64,000 nucleotides of DNA, taken from assembly GCF_001187905.1 (NCBI RefSeq), contig NZ_LGIS01000012.1, positions 62,001-126,000 on the forward strand, written 5' to 3'. Origin of the DNA: Pantoea sp. RIT-PI-b (GTDB lineage: Bacteria > Pseudomonadota > Gammaproteobacteria > Enterobacterales > Enterobacteriaceae). Shown piece by piece: positions 55,166 to 64,000 of the stretch. How positions within the stretch are numbered: position 1 is the stretch's first letter; each line of letters begins with the position of its first letter. A model generated the notes under the pieces. The model did no database searches, had not been told where the DNA came from, and saw nothing but the letters and a program-made list of their open reading frames with translations. Position numbers and translations under genes: made by a program.

Positions 55166-56263
55166 ATGCCATCACTGATAACCCCCACCGAAGCCTTTAG
55201 CGCCTTGTCCATCAACGCCAGTAACCGTGGCGTGCTGGCGGCGGCCGCTACCGGCCTGAGCGCGTTTATTACTGACAAGGGCGGCGATGTCGATCGCATC
55301 TTCGGCATCAGCGGAATCAACTCGGAGCTGCTGGCGAGCCCAACCTTAAGTCTGGGCTTGGTGAATTATTGCCGCGTGATGGAAGAGGCGGCGCGCCACG
55401 CCGATTTTGATAACTTCGGTTTGCACTACGGCAAGCAGTTCAAACCGCAGTCATTAGGCTTGATTGGCTACATTGGCCTGTGTTCGCCGACGCTGGAGCA
55501 GGCGCTGCACAACGTGGTGAATGCCTTTCCGTGGCACCAGCACGATACGCTGACGCGGCTGGTGGATAAAGGGGATTGCTGGCGGCTCGATTATCAGGTG
55601 CGCCACGGTGCGATCCTGTCGCGTCGCCAGGATGCGGAGCTGACGCTCGGCATGTTCCTCAATTTAATCCGCCACGTTGCCGGCAAGAATTGGGCGCCGC
55701 GCGAAGTGCATTTTGAGCATCCGCGCCCTGAGCAGTGGCACGAGCACTGCAAAGTGTTTGATGCGCCGGTCTGGTTCGATCAACCGTTTAACTCGTTACT
55801 GATCCCGAAACGCGATCTGCTGCGCAGCATGCCGGAGCACGATCCGATGCTGCTGATGGTGATGCAGGATGCCATTCGCCGCCTCAACAGCGCCGCCAGC
55901 CTGCAAAGCGTGGTGGAACAGGCACGATCACAGGTCAATCTGTCGCTGATGCAGGGCGAACCGGTGCTGGAAGAGATTGCCGAAAAAATGGGGTTGTCGA
56001 GCTGGTCACTGCAGCGGCGACTGCGCGAAGAGGGCATTAGCTTCACGGCGCTGGTGGACAAGGTGCGTTGCGAAATGGCTACGCATTATCTGCAACAGAA
56101 ACAGCTACCGATCTCGGAAATGGCGCTGCTGCTCGGTTATTCCGAGGTCAGCGCCTTCTCACGTGCGTTCCGCCGCTGGTTTGGCATCAGCCCGCGCCAG
56201 TGGCGCCAGCATGGACTGGCGAACCCGGTGCAAAACCAAACCATGCGGGTTGGCCAGGATTAG
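55166..56263 (+). CDS. AraC-family regulator with Arabinose_bd-type N-domain
   Basis: 365 residues: an N-terminal OruR/ArgR-like ligand domain of about 200 residues (GVLAAAATGLSAFITDKGGDVDRIFGISGI..LGLVNYCRVMEEAARHADFDNFGLHYG) and a C-terminal double HTH (EEIAEKMGLSSWSLQRRLREEGISFTALVDKVRCEMATHYL; ISEMALLLGYSEVSAFSRAFRRWFGISPRQWR). It probably controls the upstream permease and kinase. Its last 77 bases overlap the 3' end of the leftward TolA-domain gene. Confidence 0.9.
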   Translation: MPSLITPTEAFSALSINASNRGVLAAAATGLSAFITDKGGDVDRIFGISGINSELLASPTLSLGLVNYCRVMEEAARHADFDNFGLHYGKQFKPQSLGLIGYIGLCSPTLEQALHNVVNAFPWHQHDTLTRLVDKGDCWRLDYQVRHGAILSRRQDAELTLGMFLNLIRHVAGKNWAPREVHFEHPRPEQWHEHCKVFDAPVWFDQPFNSLLIPKRDLLRSMPEHDPMLLMVMQDAIRRLNSAASLQSVVEQARSQVNLSLMQGEPVLEEIAEKMGLSSWSLQRRLREEGISFTALVDKVRCEMATHYLQQKQLPISEMALLLGYSEVSAFSRAFRRWFGISPRQWRQHGLANPVQNQTMRVGQD

Positions 56264-56597
56264 GCGGCTGAGGTAAATCTTTGGTTTGCCCAATCAATTG
56301 CCAGGCGCGCAGGCACAAGCTTTCATCGCCTTGCGTCTGCGTGACCGCGTAGCGCCCGCTGGGCTGCCATTCCAGTCGTACCAGACATTGCTGACCGGCA
56401 TAACGCTTAGCATCGCGGAAATGCTGGTTAAGCTGGTGCTGCATGCCATCGGCCCATTTGCAGGATGCGCTGCCCGGCGCACTCTGCGGCTGGCACAGAT
56501 TGGCGATGCTATCCTGCTGTTTTGGCTGAGCCTGCTGGCAGGCGCTGAGCGCTAAAATAATCACTGCGCCGCTCAGCAACGCGATAATTCTGTTCAT
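56187..56597 (-). CDS. TolA C-terminal-domain lipoprotein
   Basis: 136 residues. The signal MNRIIALLSGAVIILALSAC has a lipobox (LSAC). The mature part resembles the third domain of TolA: QLNQHFRDAKRYAGQQCLVRLEWQPSGRYAVTQTQGDESLCLRAWQLIGQTKDLPQPP, including the paired Cys. It lacks the long helical arm of TolA. It may interact with envelope partners as TolA-III does; that is inference. The C-terminus runs 77 bases into the AraC gene on the other strand. Confidence 0.75.
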   Translation of the reverse strand: MNRIIALLSGAVIILALSACQQAQPKQQDSIANLCQPQSAPGSASCKWADGMQHQLNQHFRDAKRYAGQQCLVRLEWQPSGRYAVTQTQGDESLCLRAWQLIGQTKDLPQPPNPGQPAWFGFAPGSPVHAGATGAG

Positions 56598-56708
56598 CAA
56601 ATTGCCTAAAGGATTCTCGATTATTAGCCACAGTCTACAGGCCGCATTCAGCATTGCTATGGCATTACTCCGACTGTTGGCAGAACCAGAATTTGCCGCC
56701 GCCGCAAG

Positions 56709-59700
56709 CTACTCTTCGCCGGGCAACTCCAGCTTGCTGTAACCCAATCCGTTCATCTTCCGCACCCGAATCTGCACCGGAATGCGCTCCTTCATTGCTT
56801 CCACGTGGCTGATTACGCCGATGGTTTTGCCGCTGGCGTTCAACGCATCCAGGGCATCCAGCGCGGTATCCAGCGTCTCCGCATCCAGCGTGCCGAAACC
56901 TTCGTCAAGGAACAGCGATTCGATACGCGTTTTATGGCTCACCAAATCGGACAGGGCTAACGCCAGCGCCAGGCTGACAAGGAAACTCTCACCGCCCGAC
57001 AGCGTGCGGGTATCGCGCGTGGCGTCTGCCTGCCAGGTATCAACCACTTCCAGCTCCAGCTCTTCGCTGACGCGACGCTGCAGCAGGTAGCGGCCGTGCA
57101 AACGATCGAGCTGGCGATTCGCCAGCCAAACCAGATGATCGAGCGTCAGTCCCTGGGCGAAGCGGCGGAATTTATCCCCTTTGGCGGAACCCACCAGATC
57201 GTTCAGACGGCCCAGCTGGGCCAGCTCCACTTCATCAGCGGCGATTTGCGTCAGCAACGACTGCTGCTGCAGACGCAGCGCGGCATCGCTGTGCAGCTGC
57301 TGCTGCGCTTCGCCCTGCTGGCGCGCGTTGTCGCGTAGCGTCATGCGCAGCTGCTCCAGCTGTTGCTGGATGTTGGCGGCGCTGTCATCGCTGAGCTCCG
57401 CCGGACGCAGCTGCTGATGTGCAGCCTGTCGCTGGCTGAGCTGCTCGTGTAGCGTGAGCTGCTGCTGACGCTGCTGCTCAAGCGTTTGCAGCCGCTGGCG
57501 CAGCTGCTGCACCTCGCTTTCCTCCAGCAGTGCGGCACGCAGCGCGGCTTCATCAGCAAAATCACTCTGCTGCAGTGCGGCAAGCAGGGCGGCTTCCGCC
57601 GCGGCCAGGCGATCGTGCAACGTCTGCTGCTGCGCGGTGATTTGCTCACACTGACCATTCAGGCTGTGCAGCGCGCTTTGCGCCTGTTGCCACTGTTGCA
57701 ACTGCTGCGCCAGCGCCTGTTCACACTGTTGCAGGGCGGCGTGCTGCTGTTGACGCGCTGTCGCCACTGACTGCTCGCCAAACAGCTGTTGACGCTGCTG
57801 CTGCTGTTGCTGGAGCTGTTGCTGCAGGGCGCTGAGCGAGTGCTGCAGTTCATCGAGACGCTGCTGCTCGCGTAGCTGGTTCTGTTGCAGGCTGTTGCGC
57901 TCACTCTCGGCTTTGGCCAGCTGCGGCTGCAATTCTGCGAGTAACCGCTCACTTTCCTGCCATTTGCTCCAGCGCTGCTGCAAGACGCTAAGCCAGTTTT
58001 CGCGCGCCGCCGGTTCCGGCAGATGAAGCTGGTGCTGCGCTAACTGCTGCTCCAGCTGCTGCGCCAGTTGCTGCCTGGCGCTGCGTTCGCTGGCTTCGCG
58101 CTGGCTAAGTTCGTCCAGTGTTTGCTGCGTGCTGGCGATCTGCTGCTGCGCCAGCTGCTGCTGGTTTTGCTGCTGCTGCCACAACTGCTGCTGGTGCAGA
58201 TGGGCATCCTTCGCCTGCTGCACGGCGCGCGCGGCGTTTTCCCGTGCCTGAAGCTGCTGCTGCTGGTTGCTTTCCTGCGCATCCTGCTGCTGCAGCCACT
58301 GCGCGAATGCGTCCTGCTGCTCCAGCGCGCAGGACAGGGCAAGCGGGTCGCATAGCGTTTGCCACTGCGTTTGCGCCGTCGCCAGCTGCTGGTCGAATTC
58401 GTCAATCTCCTGCTGCAAGACCTGCTGCTGTTGCAGCGACAGCTTCTGCTGCTCGCCTTTGGCGGTGCCGGACTCTTTTAACTGCGCCACACGGGTTTCT
58501 AGCGCGGCCAGTCGCTGCTGGTTTGCGCCGGGTTCAAGCTGCTGATATTGCGCAATGGCGGGATGCTGGCACGAGCCGCACAGCGGACAGGGCTGATCCG
58601 GCTGTAACTTCGCGCGTTCGTCAGCCAGCTGCGCGATGGTGCGCTCCAGCTCGCAAATTTTGCGCACATCCAGCAGCGCTTGATATTCGCGTTTGTACTC
58701 TTCGCGCAGCGCCTGCAACGCCTGTTCAGCGTCCTGATGCTGTTGCTGCAGCTGTGTTAATTTCTGCTGACGCTGCAACCGCTGCGGCTGCAGCGAGCGC
58801 CACTGCGCGGCTAATAGGCTGAGCTGCTGACGCGCGGCGCGCTGCGTTTGATGCTGAGCCAGCGCGCTACGCAGCTGAGTCGTGCTGACTTCGGCCTCGA
58901 GCGAAGTTAGTACTTGCTCCGCTTGCAGGCGCTGCTGAGCGGCGTGAGCTTCGGCCTGCTGCAGCGGCTGCGCCGCCTGTTCACGCTCAGCCTGCGCCTG
59001 TTGATGCTGCGCAAGCTGGTTGCGCTGCTGCTGCTGCTGCGCATTCAGCTGCGTCAGCGTCTGTTCGCGCTCATCGAGCCGCGCGATCTCCGCCTGCCAG
59101 CGCGTCAGTTCTGCGCCCCAATCGGCGACAGCGGCTTCGCGGGTACGGAATTCCTGCTGCTGGGTTAGCTGCTGCTGTAAACGTTCACTTACCTGCTGTT
59201 GCTGACTCAGAGCAGCTTGGCTGTTTTGCAGCGTCTGCTGCTGCTGAACGTGTAGCCGTTGTTGCTCGCTGAGCTGCTGGGCGTTATTGGCGATGCTGTG
59301 ATCCAGCGGAATGACCTGTTCGGTCAGCAGCGTTTCCAACTGCTGCTGTTGCTGGATAGCCTGCTCACGCGCCTGCTGTGCCGCTTGATAGTGGCTTTCG
59401 CCCTGCTGCAGAGCGGTTTTCGCCTGCTGCTGTTGGCTGTGAAGCTGCTGTGACTGCTGCTCCAGCGCCAGCCGATCGCGTTGCAACTGTTCGCGCTGCT
59501 GCAACTTATCGCGCAGTTTTTCTGCCGGTTCGGCACGCGCCAGCCGTTGACGATCGCCATCGGCTTGCTGCCAGGCCTGTTGTGCAGCGAGCAGCGTCTG
59601 TTCTGCCTGCTGCTGTTCCTGGGTGAGCTGCTGCGCTTGCGTCAGCCAGTGCTGTTGCTGCTGCGCCTGCGTCAGCTGTTGGTTGAGGATTTGCTCCTGC

Positions 59701-60389
59701 GTGCCGAGTTCTGCCAGCTGTTGTGTCAGCTCTGCGCGCCGCGCCTCGTCCAGCAGCGACATGCCGCCTGCGCGCGCGCGCAGGGTATCCAGCTCGCTGC
59801 GGGCGCTGCGCCAGCGTTCGTAGATCTGAATCGAAATTTGCCCGTAGATCTCGGTGCCGGTCAGCTCTTCCAGCAGCTCGGCGCGTTCGCCGGGTTTGGC
59901 ATTAAGAAAGGCGGCAAACTGGCCCTGCGACAGCATCATGGAGCGGGTAAAGCGCGCGAAATCGAGTCCGGACAGGGTTTCGATCGCTTTTAGCTTGTCA
60001 CCGACTTTATCCGCGACGATCTGATTATCGGCGACGCGCGCCAGCTCGACGCGCGGTGCCTGTAGCTTGCCGTCGGCCTGACCGCGGGCGCGGTTCTGGC
60101 TCCAGAAGGCGCGCCAGGCTTCACCTTTGATTTCAAACTCAACTTCTGCCAGACATTCGGCGGTGTCGCGGGTGATCAGCTCATTTTGCGTTTGCGACAG
60201 CGTGCCAAGGCGCGGCGTCTGGTGATAGAGCGCCAGACAAATGGCATCGAGCAGGGTGGTTTTACCCGCGCCGGTGGCGCCGGTAATGGCAAACAATCCG
60301 TTACTGGCAAAGGGCTCGCGGCGGAAGTCGATAAACCATTCGCCGCGCAGTGCATTGAGGTTTTTAAAACGGAGCGTCAAAATTTTCAT
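56709..60389 (-). CDS. sbcC: Exonuclease subunit SbcC, unusually long and Gln-rich
   Basis: SMC-like ATPase of 1226 residues (E. coli 1048) that with SbcD cleaves hairpins and protein-blocked ends. Walker A GATGAGKT at 37-44; two long coiled-coil arms of extreme Gln content with runs of up to six Gln; zinc-hook CPLCGSC near residue 600; signature [19 protein letters not shown] near 1130 and Walker [13 protein letters not shown] near 1160. The extra length lies in the arms, coded largely by CAG/CAA. Start overlaps the sbcD stop (ATGA). Confidence 0.95.
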   Translation of the reverse strand: MKILTLRFKNLNALRGEWFIDFRREPFASNGLFAITGATGAGKTTLLDAICLALYHQTPRLGTLSQTQNELITRDTAECLAEVEFEIKGEAWRAFWSQNRARGQADGKLQAPRVELARVADNQIVADKVGDKLKAIETLSGLDFARFTRSMMLSQGQFAAFLNAKPGERAELLEELTGTEIYGQISIQIYERWRSARSELDTLRARAGGMSLLDEARRAELTQQLAELGTQEQILNQQLTQAQQQQHWLTQAQQLTQEQQQAEQTLLAAQQAWQQADGDRQRLARAEPAEKLRDKLQQREQLQRDRLALEQQSQQLHSQQQQAKTALQQGESHYQAAQQAREQAIQQQQQLETLLTEQVIPLDHSIANNAQQLSEQQRLHVQQQQTLQNSQAALSQQQQVSERLQQQLTQQQEFRTREAAVADWGAELTRWQAEIARLDEREQTLTQLNAQQQQQRNQLAQHQQAQAEREQAAQPLQQAEAHAAQQRLQAEQVLTSLEAEVSTTQLRSALAQHQTQRAARQQLSLLAAQWRSLQPQRLQRQQKLTQLQQQHQDAEQALQALREEYKREYQALLDVRKICELERTIAQLADERAKLQPDQPCPLCGSCQHPAIAQYQQLEPGANQQRLAALETRVAQLKESGTAKGEQQKLSLQQQQVLQQEIDEFDQQLATAQTQWQTLCDPLALSCALEQQDAFAQWLQQQDAQESNQQQQLQARENAARAVQQAKDAHLHQQQLWQQQQNQQQLAQQQIASTQQTLDELSQREASERSARQQLAQQLEQQLAQHQLHLPEPAARENWLSVLQQRWSKWQESERLLAELQPQLAKAESERNSLQQNQLREQQRLDELQHSLSALQQQLQQQQQQRQQLFGEQSVATARQQQHAALQQCEQALAQQLQQWQQAQSALHSLNGQCEQITAQQQTLHDRLAAAEAALLAALQQSDFADEAALRAALLEESEVQQLRQRLQTLEQQRQQQLTLHEQLSQRQAAHQQLRPAELSDDSAANIQQQLEQLRMTLRDNARQQGEAQQQLHSDAALRLQQQSLLTQIAADEVELAQLGRLNDLVGSAKGDKFRRFAQGLTLDHLVWLANRQLDRLHGRYLLQRRVSEELELEVVDTWQADATRDTRTLSGGESFLVSLALALALSDLVSHKTRIESLFLDEGFGTLDAETLDTALDALDALNASGKTIGVISHVEAMKERIPVQIRVRKMNGLGYSKLELPGEE

Positions 60390-61603
60390 GCTAACGGATT
60401 CTCCAGCGCGGCCAACTGGCTTCGGAACAGCAGCGTCAACTGCTCGGCCTGGTCGGCGTCCAGCTGATCATCCTGCGCCAGCCGGCGGGCAAACACCTCT
60501 TCCACTTTTAGTTCACTCAGGGTTTCGTTATCCAGTCGCTCCAGGCTGCGCTGTCGCTGTTCACGGCTGCGGCGCACCAGCAGCACTTCAACCGGCAAAT
60601 TTTCCGTTAAGGCTTCGATGCGGCGCTGCAGGTCGCTGAGATACTCCTGGGTGGTGATTTCGATGTCCAGCCAGGTTGGCTGCTCGCCTGCACTTGCGCT
60701 GAACTGAGCCAGCTGATGTTCGATCTCCGCCATGGAGCCTTTGAGCATCTGCATCGGCTGGAAGTGGGGAATGGGCAACGGCGTGACGGCATCGAGCGTC
60801 GCGCTGAACTCCAGCAGGAACACGCTTTTCTCGCGGCCGAGTTCATCAAAGCTGAGCGGAATCGGCGAGCCGCTGTAGCGAATATGGTCGCTATCGGCGA
60901 TGCGCTGAGGACGATGAATATGGCCCAGCGCGATGTAATCGGCGGGCGGGAACGCCTGCGCCGGGAAGGCATCCAGCGTGCCGATATAGATGTCGCGTAC
61001 GGAATCGCTTTTCGTAACGCCAACGGTGGTGAGATGGCCGGTGGCAATAATCGGTAGCGTGCTTTCCAACGCATCGCGCTGCGCCTGCGCGGCGGCGAAG
61101 CACTGCTGATAGTGCTGCGCGATGGCTTCCAGCAGGGAAATCTGCTTCTCGCGCCCGGATTGGCCGGCCTGGCTGCGCAAAATATCGCGCGGACGCAGAT
61201 AAGGAATGGCGCACAGCAGCGCCCCCGGCGCGCCATCGCGCTGCTTCAGGGTTAATACCTGCTGCTCGCCGTGGGGCGTCGCGCTGGTAATCACCTGGGT
61301 ATTCAGGCAGGCCAGCAGCTCGCGCGATTCATTCAGCGTGGCGACCGAATCGTGATTACCGGCCAGCACCACCAGTTGACAGCCGCTGGGCTGCAGCGCC
61401 ACCACAAAACGGTTAAACATTTCGCGCGCGTAGCTCGGCGGCGATCCGGTATCAAACAGATCGCCGGCGATGATCAGCGCATCCACCTGATGCTGCACAA
61501 TCTGATCCAGCAGCCAGTCGAGAAACGCCTGATGTTCTCTGGCCCGACTTTTGCTGTAAAAGAACTGGCCGAGATGCCAGTCAGCGGTGTGAATGATGCG
61601 CAT
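60386..61603 (-). CDS. sbcD: Exonuclease subunit SbcD
   Basis: Mre11-type nuclease of 405 residues. Metal ligands in order: [37 protein letters not shown] and LGHIHRPQ. It supplies the Mn-dependent nuclease of the SbcCD complex. Translationally coupled to sbcC and divergent from phoB, as in E. coli. Confidence 0.97.
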   Translation of the reverse strand: MRIIHTADWHLGQFFYSKSRAREHQAFLDWLLDQIVQHQVDALIIAGDLFDTGSPPSYAREMFNRFVVALQPSGCQLVVLAGNHDSVATLNESRELLACLNTQVITSATPHGEQQVLTLKQRDGAPGALLCAIPYLRPRDILRSQAGQSGREKQISLLEAIAQHYQQCFAAAQAQRDALESTLPIIATGHLTTVGVTKSDSVRDIYIGTLDAFPAQAFPPADYIALGHIHRPQRIADSDHIRYSGSPIPLSFDELGREKSVFLLEFSATLDAVTPLPIPHFQPMQMLKGSMAEIEHQLAQFSASAGEQPTWLDIEITTQEYLSDLQRRIEALTENLPVEVLLVRRSREQRQRSLERLDNETLSELKVEEVFARRLAQDDQLDADQAEQLTLLFRSQLAALENPLA

Positions 61604-61719
61604 GTTTGCTCCGTGCTGAGTTTAGCGAAGGCGAATTATAACCACTTAAGATCACAAAGAAAAAAAGCAGATTTTTATTGTGACATTTCCGTTTTTTATC
61701 TATCTATCTTAAGGCGGTG

Positions 61720-61747
61720 TTTTCATAAAAGTGTCATAAAACTGACG
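61720..61747 (+). promoter_or_regulatory. Pho box of phoBR
   Basis: TTTTCATAAAAGTGTCATAA then AACTGACGC, followed by a CATAATG -10. It differs at only a few bases from the E. coli phoB Pho box (two 11-base direct units of the TTTTCATAAAT / CTGTCATAAAT kind). PhoB autoactivation is expected. Confidence 0.9.
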
Positions 61748-61800
61748 CATAATGGCGCCGCAAATCCCAGTGACACGGTGTCACACTAGCAGGAGTTACA

Positions 61801-62490
61801 ATGGCTAAGCGCATTTTGGTTGTGGAAGACGAAGCTCCCATCCGTGAAATGTTATGTTTCGTGCTGGAACAGAATGATTACCAGCCTATTGAGGCGGAAG
61901 ATTATGACAGCGCGATTGGTAAGCTGATCGAACCCTGGCCTGATTTAATTCTGCTGGACTGGATGTTGCCCGGTGGCAGCGGGATTCAGTTTATCAAGCA
62001 TTTGAAGCGCGAAGCCATGACGCGCGACATCCCGGTGATGATGCTGACCGCGCGCGGTGAAGAAGAGGATCGCGTACGCGGTCTGGAAGTGGGCGCGGAT
62101 GATTACATTACCAAGCCGTTTTCACCGAAAGAGCTGATGGCACGCATTAAAGCGGTGATGCGCCGTATTTCACCGATGGCGGTGGAAGAGGTGATTGAGA
62201 TGCAGGGTTTGAGCCTCGATCCTTCGTCGCATCGCGTGATGTCCGAAACCACACCGCTGGAGATGGGGCCGACCGAATATAAATTGCTGCACTTCTTTAT
62301 GACGCATCCGGAACGCGTTTACAGCCGCGAGCAGCTGCTGAACCACGTCTGGGGCACCAATGTGTATGTCGAAGATCGCACCGTTGACGTGCATATTCGC
62401 CGTTTACGCAAAGCGCTGGAGCTGACCGGCCACGATCGCATGGTTCAAACCGTTCGCGGAACAGGGTATCGTTTCTCTGCCCGCTACTAA
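61801..62490 (+). CDS. phoB: Phosphate regulon response regulator PhoB
   Basis: 229 residues: receiver with [12 protein letters not shown], phosphoacceptor Asp in [12 protein letters not shown], Thr in MLTARGEE and Lys in [17 protein letters not shown]; OmpR-type winged HTH at about 130-229 ([34 protein letters not shown]). AGGAG precedes the ATG. Activates Pho-box promoters during phosphate limitation. Confidence 0.98.
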   Translation: MAKRILVVEDEAPIREMLCFVLEQNDYQPIEAEDYDSAIGKLIEPWPDLILLDWMLPGGSGIQFIKHLKREAMTRDIPVMMLTARGEEEDRVRGLEVGADDYITKPFSPKELMARIKAVMRRISPMAVEEVIEMQGLSLDPSSHRVMSETTPLEMGPTEYKLLHFFMTHPERVYSREQLLNHVWGTNVYVEDRTVDVHIRRLRKALELTGHDRMVQTVRGTGYRFSARY

Positions 62491-62510
62491 TCGTAAACGG
62501 AGTTTTTACC

Positions 62511-63821
62511 GTGCTGGAACGACTCTCCTGGAAGAGACTGTTGACCGAGCTGGCGCTGGTCTGTTTACCTGCGCTGGTGCTCGGTCTGTTGTTCGGCTAT
62601 CTGCCGTGGTTGCTGCTGATTGCGGTGACCGGTGTGATGTTTTGGCACTTCAAAAACCTGATGCGTCTGTCGCACTGGCTGTGGGTCGATCGTTCGATGA
62701 CGCCGCCAACCGGACGCGGCAGCTGGGAACCGCTGTTTTACGGTTTGTATCAGATGCAGCTGCGCAATCGGCGCCGTCGCCGGGAGCTGGGCAATCTGAT
62801 CAAACGTTTCCGCAGCGGCGCTGAATCGCTGCCGGATGCGGTGGTGCTGACCACCGAAGAGGGCACCATTTTCTGGTGTAATGGTTTGGCGCAGCAGCAT
62901 CTCGGCTTGCGTTGGCCGGAGGATAACGGCCAGAACATCCTGAACCTACTGCGTTATCCTGAATTCTCCCGCTATATCCGCCAGCGTAAATTTGATACGC
63001 CGCTAACGCAGATCCTCAATAATCAGCATCATATGGAATTCCGCGTCATGCCTTACAGCGAAGGGCAGTGGCTGATGGTGGCGCGTGATGTCACCCAGAT
63101 GCACCAGCTAGAGGGCGCGCGACGTAATTTCTTCGCCAACGTCAGTCATGAACTGCGCACGCCGCTCACTGTGCTGCAGGGTTATCTGGAAATGATGGAT
63201 GATTCGGTGATGAACGAGCGCACGCGCAGTAAAGCGTTGCACACCATGCAGGAGCAGACGCGGCGCATGGACAGCCTGGTGAAGCAACTGCTGACCTTGT
63301 CACGTATCGAAGCGGCACCGGCCATCGACCTGAAAGAGACGGTGGATGTACCGGGCATGCTGCTGCTGCTGCAGCGTGAAGCGGAAACGCTGAGCCAGGG
63401 ACGCCACACCATCCATTTCCATACCGATCCGCATCTCAAAGTGTTCGGCAATGATGAACAGTTGCGCAGCGCCATTTCCAACCTGGTTTACAACGCGGTG
63501 AATCACACGCCGGAGGGCACGCGCATCGACATCAGCTGGCTGCGCACCCAACAAGGCGCGCAGTTTAAAGTGTGTGATGACGGACCCGGCATCAGCGAGC
63601 AGCACTTGCCGCGCCTGACCGAACGCTTCTATCGGGTAGATAAAGCGCGCTCACGCGCCACCGGCGGCAGCGGATTAGGGCTGGCGATTGTGAAACATGC
63701 GCTTGGCCATCACAACGCGCGGTTGGAGATCACCAGCGTGCCGCATCAGGAAACCTGTTTCAGTTTTCTTCTGCCGCCACGGTTGATTGTGGCTAACGTG
63801 ATTCAAGAGCGAGTTAACTAA
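62511..63821 (+). CDS. phoR: Phosphate regulon sensor kinase PhoR
   Basis: 436 residues: two adjoining N-terminal membrane spans ([31 protein letters not shown]) with no periplasmic sensor, a PAS domain ([23 protein letters not shown]), dimerisation helix [19 protein letters not shown] with the phosphorylated His, and HATPase boxes [19 protein letters not shown] and [14 protein letters not shown]. Starts with GTG, 20 bases after phoB. Confidence 0.97.
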   Translation: MLERLSWKRLLTELALVCLPALVLGLLFGYLPWLLLIAVTGVMFWHFKNLMRLSHWLWVDRSMTPPTGRGSWEPLFYGLYQMQLRNRRRRRELGNLIKRFRSGAESLPDAVVLTTEEGTIFWCNGLAQQHLGLRWPEDNGQNILNLLRYPEFSRYIRQRKFDTPLTQILNNQHHMEFRVMPYSEGQWLMVARDVTQMHQLEGARRNFFANVSHELRTPLTVLQGYLEMMDDSVMNERTRSKALHTMQEQTRRMDSLVKQLLTLSRIEAAPAIDLKETVDVPGMLLLLQREAETLSQGRHTIHFHTDPHLKVFGNDEQLRSAISNLVYNAVNHTPEGTRIDISWLRTQQGAQFKVCDDGPGISEQHLPRLTERFYRVDKARSRATGGSGLGLAIVKHALGHHNARLEITSVPHQETCFSFLLPPRLIVANVIQERVN

Positions 63822-63827
63822 GGTTTG

Positions 63828-63867
63828 CACGACGTAGCGGCGCAATTTATTGCGCGATAAATCGTGC
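63828..63867. repeat. Nested palindrome downstream of phoR
   Basis: Inner GCGCAATTTATTGCGC within outer arms GCACGA / TCGTGC; it carries a GTAGCG head much like the GTAGGG head of the GGTCGCC and GGTGCGC palindromes. It lies between phoR and the next gene. Confidence 0.6.
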
Positions 63868-63907
63868 CGCGACAGAATAGACGTCTTAATGAATTGCGGA
63901 ATCACTG

Positions 63908-64000
63908 ATGAAATCGCTGTTGCTCTCCTGCTTGCTGCTTTGCTCTGCTCTAGCGCACGGCCAACAAACTATGCTGACCGGCAATTTGAGCAGCGTCGGC
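63908..64000 (+). CDS. PstS-like phosphate-binding protein (5' end only)
   Basis: The frame is open from an ATG to the window edge: a signal peptide (MKSLLLSCLLLCSALAHG) followed by QQTMLTGNLSSVG. The NLSSVGS-type start is typical of the PstS-like phosphate receptors, in which it leads into a phosphate-binding SDT motif. Position next to phoBR supports that reading. In E. coli brnQ is found here instead. Only 31 residues are visible. Confidence 0.6.
   Translation, partial: MKSLLLSCLLLCSALAHGQQTMLTGNLSSVG

Noticed and set aside
58118..58822. Long plus-strand frame (234 codons) opposite sbcC, and several neighbours
   Set aside because: Mirror image of the CAG/CTG-rich coiled-coil coding sequence; Ala/Arg-rich product, no start signals.
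57000..60000. Possible CRISPR or tandem repeat array suggested by repeated CTGCTG text
   Set aside because: It is in-frame Gln coding sequence of sbcC without fixed repeat or spacer lengths; no CRISPR array is present in the window.

Overview
The window reads as a piece of the chromosome of an enterobacterium of the Erwiniaceae, most probably Pantoea or a close relative. The basis is gene content and order: iraP, psiF, proC, yaiI, aroL, yaiA, aroM, ppnP, rdgC, mak, sbcC, sbcD, phoB and phoR lie in the same relative order as in Escherichia coli, but with different cargo between them. Intergenic ERIC elements, sigma-28 promoters and an RfaH-type JUMPstart also fit Enterobacterales. The genus is an inference; no rRNA or tRNA gene is visible.

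Layout. 1-4.7 kb: minus-strand ABC importer of the ferric/phosphonate type (permease cut by the window edge, binding protein) with a CitA/CitB-like two-component system. 4.7-9.0 kb: AT-rich surface-polysaccharide island with a JUMPstart/ops leader, two family-2 glycosyltransferases and a Wzx-like flippase. 9.0-15.3 kb: sdaC, a chemoreceptor and cheV with sigma-28 promoters, dbpA. 15.5-16.4 kb: an internally deleted ERIC, an AriR-like connector and the first copy of a 435-bp dispersed element. 16.4-22.6 kb: Tat-exported amidohydrolase, LysR regulator, CynX/NimT-type transporter, lldR-lldD with two phased operators, an OsmC peroxidase. 22.7-30 kb: small proteins, HxlR/SDR pair, CAAX-type protease, CHASE4-PAS-GGDEF-EAL protein, I78 inhibitor, YcgZ-like connector. 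30.3-34.7 kb: mdtG and lacZ, convergent and overlapping. 34.9-39.7 kb: small lipoprotein, iraP behind tandem LacI-family operators, psiF (phoA missing), and a Na+ symporter/NagB-like/NagA-like cassette. 39.8-51.8 kb: Rieske-FAD reductase, proC, yaiI, a DUF2076 gene, aroL, yaiA, an IclR-OPT-DUF1177-AroM operon, ppnP, rdgC, mak. 52-56.6 kb: ethanolamine-type permease, small-molecule kinase and AraC regulator, split by the second 435-bp element; a TolA-domain lipoprotein. 56.7-64 kb: sbcCD, Pho box, phoBR and the start of a PstS-like gene.

The most interesting items are (i) the 435-bp repeat, present twice at about 95% identity with identical length, terminal inverted repeats, and flanking palindromes that match within a copy but differ between copies, as expected of a mobile element that targets REP-like palindromes; (ii) the coupled OPT-DUF1177-AroM operon, which places the orphan E. 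coli gene aroM in a transport/catabolic context; (iii) the minimal RfaH-type polysaccharide operon; (iv) the transporter/NagB/NagA cassette; and (v) tandem Cra/RbsR-like operators in front of iraP.
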